Below, one piece after another: positions 10,113 to 11,669 of a DNA stretch of 11,669 bases. Location: contig JBFWKS010000120.1 of the NCBI GenBank assembly GCA_050252545.1, positions 1 to 11,669 on the forward strand, written 5' to 3'. How positions within the stretch are numbered: the stretch's first letter is position 1; every line of letters begins with the position of its first letter. A model generated the notes under the pieces. It had not been told where the DNA came from and ran no database searches. It worked only from the letters and a program-made list of their open reading frames with translations. The stretch comes from Patulibacter sp050252545. GTDB taxonomy: Bacteria; Actinomycetota; Thermoleophilia; Solirubrobacterales; Solirubrobacteraceae. The position numbers and the translations under genes were made by a program.

Positions 10113-11669
10113 GTGCGACGCACCAGGCTCCTGCTCATTCCGCTCGTCATCGTCGCGTCGGCCATGCCGGTCACCGCGGCAACGGCCACCGACGGCACGG
10201 CACCATCAGGCGAGGCACAGGGCTCCCCGTCGGTCGACGCGACCAAGGCAGCCCGCTCGAAGGCGGTACGTCCCGCGGCGACGCCACCCGCCGTCGGAGC
10301 TCGCGATCACGCTGGTCCCGAGCGTCGCTGGACGGTTCGCGGCCGGTGGTTCATGCGGATGGATCCCGGGGACGTCGGCCGCGACGAGCGCTGGTACGCC
10401 CAGGCCTCGACCGAGGGCTGGACGACCGGCACCGTGCCGAGCGTGTGGAATGCCGAGGACCACGGCCCGGCGTCGATGCAGGGCGGCGTGGCCTGGTACC
10501 GCCGCGAGCTGCGGCTCCCGGGCCTCCCCGCGGAGCAACGGGACGACGGCCGCTGGATCCTGCGGTTCGAGCGCACGAGCGTTCACACGACGGTGTGGAT
10601 CGGGGGCCGACGGATCCTGCGGCACCGCGGGTCGTTCGAACCGTTCGAGGTCGCGGTGCCGGAGCGCGCGATCCGCCGCGACGGCACCGTCAGCATCGTG
10701 GTGCGGACCGACAGCACCCGCACCGCATCCGACCTGCCGCCGGGCGTCACGCTGAAGGACGGCACGCCCAGCGGCGGCTGGTGGAACGAGGGAGGCATCC
10801 CGCGGGAGGTGACGCTCCGACGCGCCGACCAGGTCGATCTGGAGGCGGTCCAGGTCACCCCCGACCTGCTCTGCGAGGGCTGCTCCGGGGTCCTGCGGGT
10901 GCGGGTGACCGCGACGAACGTCGCCCGGGGGACGCGGGCGGTGCTCATCACCGTCCGCGCCGCCGGACGGACGATGCGGCTCGGTCCCGTCCGACTGAAG
11001 TCCGGGGCGTCGAAGCTCGTCAAGGGCACGATGAAGATCCCCGCGCCGCACGTGTGGACACCGAAGGATCCGCACCTGTACCCGGTCACCGTCGACGCGA
11101 CGCTGCGCGGCAGGAAGCCCGCCGCGCGGGTCGGCGACCGTGTCGCCCGTCACCGGTTGCGGACCGGCTTGCGGTCGGTCCGGGTCGTCGGCGGACGGTT
11201 GGAGCTGAACTTCCGCCCGGTCAACCTGCGCGGGGTCGGGATCCACGAGCAGCACCACACCCGCGGCGCGGCGATGACCGACGGCGACCAGGACCGGCTG
11301 CTGCGCCAGGTCCGCGCCCTCGGTGGCCTGCTGATCCGGTCGCACTACCCGCTGCACCCGCGGATCTACGAGGAGGCCGATCGCCTCGGTCTGCTCGTGT
11401 GGGCCGAGGTGCCGGTGTACCAGGTGCGCTCCAGCGAGCTCGTCAAGGCGTGGGTGCGTGACGCGGCGGTCGACCAGCTGCGCACGATGATCCGCACCAA
11501 CGCGCACCACCCCTCGATCATCACGTGGTCGGCAGGCAACGAGCTGGCGACGATCGTCGGGCCGTCGATCCGCAACTACTTCCGGCGTGCGCAGCGCGTG
11601 CGACGCCAGATGGACGCGAGCCGCCCGCTCGGGTACGCCCGGCAGACCGGGGTGCACCACGGATGCAGG
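10113..11669 (+). CDS. Secreted glycoside hydrolase family 2 enzyme (3' end outside window)
   Basis: The first 519 residues of an exported GH2-type beta-glycosidase are present. A GTG start is followed by a signal peptide (about 1-25; MRRTRLLLIPLVIVASAMPV) and an Ala/Pro/Thr-rich linker to about 70. The GH2 sugar-binding jelly-roll (about 75-235) includes AWYRREL near W128 and GGWWNEGGIPREV near 222-234. An immunoglobulin-like domain follows to about 360. The catalytic barrel starts at about 371 with NLRGVGIHEQHH, followed by RSHYPLHP (409-416) and WSAGNEL, whose E477 is the expected acid/base Glu. The nucleophile Glu lies beyond the window. Beta-galactosidase, beta-glucuronidase and beta-mannosidase remain possible. 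With the secreted protein at 8523 it suggests extracellular glycan use or wall remodelling. It is divergent from the DUF4235-like gene. Confidence 0.9.
   Translation, partial: MRRTRLLLIPLVIVASAMPVTAATATDGTAPSGEAQGSPSVDATKAARSKAVRPAATPPAVGARDHAGPERRWTVRGRWFMRMDPGDVGRDERWYAQASTEGWTTGTVPSVWNAEDHGPASMQGGVAWYRRELRLPGLPAEQRDDGRWILRFERTSVHTTVWIGGRRILRHRGSFEPFEVAVPERAIRRDGTVSIVVRTDSTRTASDLPPGVTLKDGTPSGGWWNEGGIPREVTLRRADQVDLEAVQVTPDLLCEGCSGVLRVRVTATNVARGTRAVLITVRAAGRTMRLGPVRLKSGASKLVKGTMKIPAPHVWTPKDPHLYPVTVDATLRGRKPAARVGDRVARHRLRTGLRSVRVVGGRLELNFRPVNLRGVGIHEQHHTRGAAMTDGDQDRLLRQVRALGGLLIRSHYPLHPRIYEEADRLGLLVWAEVPVYQVRSSELVKAWVRDAAVDQLRTMIRTNAHHPSIITWSAGNELATIVGPSIRNYFRRAQRVRRQMDASRPLGYARQTGVHHGCR

Noticed and set aside
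9698..11461. 587-codon plus-strand frame and the 484-codon minus-strand frame 10206-11660
   Set aside because: Both are shadows of the GH2 gene, whose frame from 10113 contains a signal peptide, GH2 domains and the GNEL motif.

Overview
The window is about 11.7 kb of very GC-rich DNA with G/C-ending codons. It reads as the chromosome of a high-GC actinobacterium, most likely of the class Thermoleophilia (Patulibacter/Conexibacter/Solirubrobacter type). The taxonomic hint is the envelope protein at 3777, whose N-terminus (an ALFVALGGTSYAA membrane segment followed by LPKNSVGAKQ-type repeats) is a style I associate with that class. This placement rests on recognition, not on a search.

Layout. 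(1) 3-530 (+): C-terminal part of an unrecognised protein with a duplicated motif. (2) 509-3499 (-): a large ATP-binding LuxR-family regulator, overlapping gene 1 tail to tail. (3) 3595-3780 and 3777-4505 (+): divergent from the regulator, a 61-residue small protein translationally coupled to a membrane-anchored collagen-like protein. The 95-bp divergent region holds a perfect 6-5-6 inverted repeat. (4) 4483-5115 (-): an HNH endonuclease-like protein whose start codon lies inside a perfect LexA-type SOS box, 54 bp downstream of tRNA-Gln(TTG) on the same strand (5170-5242). (5) 5400-6818 and 7017-8048 (+): the housekeeping pair glmU and prs, followed by a 104-residue conserved-looking small protein (8078-8392). 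(6) 8523-9602 (+): a secreted, lysine-rich protein with glycoside-hydrolase clan-A hallmarks. It ends at a tandem hairpin terminator shared with a convergent DUF4235-like membrane protein (9740-10009, -). (7) 10113-11669 (+): the N-terminal 519 residues of a secreted glycoside hydrolase family 2 enzyme, divergent from the DUF4235 gene across an 8-4-8 inverted repeat.

How it fits together. The glmU-prs block makes UDP-GlcNAc and PRPP for cell wall and nucleotide synthesis. The regulator/small protein/collagen-like cluster looks like a self-contained, locally regulated envelope module. The two secreted hydrolase-like proteins point to extracellular or wall glycans. A recurring promoter pattern is visible: a TAnnnT box followed by exactly 7 nt and then GTG or ATG at three genes (glmU, the 104-aa gene, DUF4235), with near matches at the LuxR and GH2 genes. 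This implies common use of leaderless mRNAs and was used here to choose starts. No CRISPR array, transposase, integrase or complete mobile element was seen. The best candidates for new biology are the SOS-box-controlled HNH gene beside the tRNA and the LuxR/small protein/collagen-like module.
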